A stretch of DNA of 20,665 nucleotides from Welwitschia mirabilis (Eukaryota; Gnetophyta; Gnetopsida; Welwitschiales), in the NCBI GenBank assembly GCA_051453625.1, contig JBOZIK010000001.1, positions 247,847,239 through 247,867,903 on the forward strand, read 5' to 3'. Each line of letters opens with the position of its first letter. Within the stretch, counting starts at the first letter, position 1. This document shows positions 18,737-20,665 of the stretch, piece by piece. The notes beneath the pieces were generated by a model. That model saw nothing but the letters and a program-made list of their open reading frames with translations. It was not told the origin of the DNA and did no database searches. The translations under genes were made by a program, and so were the position numbers.

Positions 18737-19097
18737 TGTCGTCCCCACTGTCGTCCCCATGACAAAGGGGACGATAGCTCATAAAGATAACTACACAAGA
18801 ACAGCTCATACGCAATACTTGGACAATAGTACATGATGGTAGGGCATCATCCCCTTGGTCGTCTAGATGGCATAAAGGACAACAGATGCAAGGATAACAC
18901 AAATAGCTAATGACAGCACATGGGCACATAGTTTAAGGTGTCATCTCCTATGTTGTGTGGACGACCAATAAGACGACCACATGGGTATTATGTGATCACA
19001 ACCCATGAAGCTAACGGTATCACATGGGCACAGAACCCAAGGCATAAAGGCAGCATTATCCCCACTATCATGTGAATGATGAATAGATGATAGCTAA
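18737..19097 (+). repeat. ~100-bp tandem repeat with 45-bp GTCGTCCCC core, in U3 of E
   Basis: Four diverged core units: 18737-18781, 18844-18890, 18939-18981 and 19052-~19097, spaced 95-113 bp. The first holds a perfect inverted repeat TCGTCCCC (18751-18758), loop ATGACAAA, GGGGACGA (18767-18774). Spacers also resemble one another (CACATGGGCACA occurs at ~18918 and ~19021). Three more cores occur in the leader. Confidence 0.75.
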
Positions 19098-19201
19098 TTT
19101 TACATATACATAATAAACACTATTGTAAATGGGGTCAACTGACCCATTAGGCAGTTAGGGATTCCCTAACAGACGTCTAGGGTTATGGTTCATTGTAAAA
19201 C

Positions 19202-19209
19202 TATAAATA
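19202..19209 (+). promoter_or_regulatory. TATA box of element E
   Basis: TATAAATA followed by CCCCTTTCCTCC, a good plant-type TATA box. It lies ~700 bp into the LTR, so the transcript would start near 19235, with the tandem repeats upstream in U3. Confidence 0.7.
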
Positions 19210-19572
19210 CCCCTTTCCTCCTTCAATTCCAATCATCGTTTGTACTTGATATGCTTATGGCGGAAGTTTGAAGGTAGGAGGTCTATCCCATAACTGAAGA
19301 AAGGGGTTTCGTTAGTGTTTGGCTATGTCTCTTCCATTGAGGAGCTATTATTCTATTGTAAGTGGATGTAAAGTTCATTTTATTAATACAATTACTCTTT
19401 TATTTCAATTCTGTGAATGTCTCTTATGCTTTAAGTTGATCATAGTTAAGTGACAGTTCTATGATTTATTTAGATCATGAAGGCAACTTTTTTTAAGATT
19501 GACCTTGATTAGTAGTAGGTTTGTATTGCATTTCCATTTCATTCCATATTGCATTCTATGTTCTACTTGATA

Positions 19573-19628
19573 GTCTTTGTGATAGAAAGGCTAAAACCTA
19601 GTCCTTATGATAGAAAGATTAAGACCTA
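19573..19628 (+). repeat. 28-bp direct tandem repeat, two units
   Basis: Units 19573-19600 and 19601-19628, each with the core TGATAGAAAG and ending GACCTA or AACCTA. They differ at five positions, mostly transitions. Located in the R/U5 part of the LTR of E. Confidence 0.8.
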
Positions 19629-19903
19629 AGTAGAATCTTATCTTATTTCCATTTCCATTTACTTGTATTTCATGTTCATTTTGCATTGCATTTACTTTAT
19701 TATTGCCTTTTAGTTAAGTAAAGATAAAATTTTAAAACTACCTCTAGAAATCAATTCTCTAACTTTGAGCCTAGTATCTTTGTTGGGATTATGACATTCG
19801 GGTGGAATCCGGTCTATACTAGTATGTGTTTATCTCCAAGTTATATGATTTACAAGTTTTCCTAAAAAACTTTAGGATTGCATAAATTCATGTTGCAACA
19901 TTT

Positions 19904-19920
19904 TGGCACCATTGTTAGGA
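19904..19920 (+). other. Primer-binding site of element E (Asp tRNA type)
   Basis: TGGCACCATTGTTAGGA corresponds to TGGCGCCGTTGCCGGGGA of plant Athila/Tat elements; differences are mainly C-to-T and G-to-A. It is preceded by the LTR end GCAACA and TTT. Confidence 0.8.
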
Positions 19921-20665
19921 AAGGCCTCAAGGATCTAAGAGGATTATCATTAACTAAATAAGTACCTTGAATCTTTTTGTTTAGGTTATTTATTTGAATT
20001 AATGCTGTATTTTAAGTATAATTTAGGATAGATTTATTTCTATAAAATTTTTATTTTCTATAACTTTTAGAAACCCTGTCGTACTCTTTGTCGTCTAAAT
20101 AACATAGGACATGATAGTTCTAAAATTTTAAATTTAGTTTCTATTTTTGTAATTTTTCTTCTATTTATAGTTTACTATCATCCTATCCATCATCTAGACG
20201 ACGATGTGGATTATAGTCTTAGTTTCAGTAATTTTCTTTCTGAGTTTCTAGAGTTCTGTTATTTTTAGAGTTTAGTCTTTCTATAATTGTTGTCCTACCC
20301 GTTATCCCCATGACAAGGTGGACGATAGTTCATTGCATTTAATTATGATTTTTTTTTATTGTTTGTACATGCATGGATACAAAGAATTCTTAGAGAAAGA
20401 TGAAATATAAGTCAACAAGGATCTTTTATTAAGAATTATTCAACTTTAAATAATAATCTAGGTACGCATAACACAGGTACACAAATTCTAGATTTTTTTT
20501 CTTTTTTCTTTCTATTTTAGAATTAGATTTTCTTTTTCTATATAGTTAATTTGTAATAATAATATCACATCTTTTGGGGTATTAAGAAATAGCAACCTTA
20601 AACCATCCAAGAACTTGATCTTCATTATGTACCTATTTTTATTACCATTTTAAATCTAAACTCTG
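19921..20665 (+). other. Untranslated leader of element E, no ORF
   Basis: About 745 bp after the PBS without a recognisable gag frame, AT-rich with T-runs near 20345 and 20490-20515. Long leaders before gag are usual in Athila/Tat elements. Its only clear structure is the three 45-bp units listed separately. Gag would lie beyond the window. Confidence 0.65.
20077..20332 (+). repeat. Three 45-bp GTCGTCCCC-type units in the leader of E
   Basis: Units at 20077-20121, 20176-20220 and 20288-20332, spaced 99 and 112 bp, align along their full 45 bp with 18737-18781 of the LTR. The last is closest: ATCCCCATGACAAGGTGGACGATAG-like sequence differs from the LTR core mostly by transitions. The same period as in the U3 suggests one repeat family occupying both sides of the PBS. 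Confidence 0.72.

Larger units (their letters stand above)
18505..19900 (+). repeat. 5' LTR of Athila/Tat-like Ty3/gypsy element E
   Basis: Begins TGTGATGCCAATTTG where similarity of D to C stops, and ends TGTTGCAACA three bases before an Asp-tRNA-type PBS; 1396 bp with TG...CA ends. The U3 holds a ~100-bp tandem repeat (18737-19097) and a TATA box at 19202. No second LTR lies in the window, so the length rests on the two edges and not on an LTR pair. The LTR size and the PBS type fit the Athila/Tat branch of Ty3/gypsy. Confidence 0.78.

Noticed and set aside
18714-18929. 71-codon minus-strand frame with many Cys
   Set aside because: Cys-rich look comes from the GTCGTCCCC tandem repeat in a non-coding LTR; not a real cysteine-rich peptide gene.
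18737-20332. CRISPR-like regular spacing of a palindromic repeat
   Set aside because: Units are diverged, spacers resemble one another, there are no cas genes, and the context is a plant retrotransposon LTR and leader.

Overview
This window looks like heterochromatic DNA from a flowering plant, built almost entirely of old, nested LTR retrotransposons. Four lines of evidence support this: AT-rich base composition, plant-type Ty1/copia and Ty3/gypsy pol motifs riddled with stops and frameshifts, primer-binding sites matching plant initiator-Met and Asp tRNAs, and a scaffolded assembly with four runs of N. I found no host gene, tRNA, rRNA or CRISPR array, and no intact open reading frame of real length. 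Every coding trace is a fragment of gag, pol or an env-position ORF.

Layout, left to right. 1-1150: plus-strand Ty3/gypsy integrase remnant of chromovirus type. 1560-2710: minus-strand Ty3/gypsy RT, RNase H and integrase-finger remnant of another lineage, convergent with the first. 2886-4869: LTR of family C, without an attached body and with a 433-N gap between two copies of one segment. 4870-7364: plus-strand copia element B (5' LTR remnant, iMet PBS, gag, protease, integrase), cut off by element C. 7365-16439: element C, a structurally complete 9.1-kb minus-strand Ty1/copia element of Sirevirus (Maximus/SIRE) type. It has two ~1.3-kb LTRs, an iMet PBS, gag, protease, integrase, RT, RNase H, an extra sense-strand ORF in env position, and two polypurine tracts. 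16440-16852: unassigned. 16953-18504: element D, a second minus-strand copy of the C family (integrase to gag), entering out of a gap. 18505-20665: 5' LTR (18505-19900), Asp-type PBS and leader of a plus-strand Athila/Tat-like Ty3/gypsy element, E, which interrupts the gag of D and runs off the window.

Inferred order of events: B was invaded by C, D was invaded by E, and all copies then decayed mainly by C-to-T/G-to-A transitions. The two LTRs of C look only about 80% identical by eye, so C is old. C could not move itself now: its RT active site reads YMYD where YVDD is expected.

The most unusual structures are regulatory rather than coding. The U3 of the C family carries about 20 short GTCACCC/GGTTGACC-type motifs at 15-50 bp spacing. 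The LTR and leader of E carry seven or more copies of a ~45-bp unit containing a TCGTCCCC/GGGGACGA inverted repeat at a ~100-bp period. I see no convincing new protein system. Coordinates of decayed coding regions are approximate, and all family calls were made by eye.
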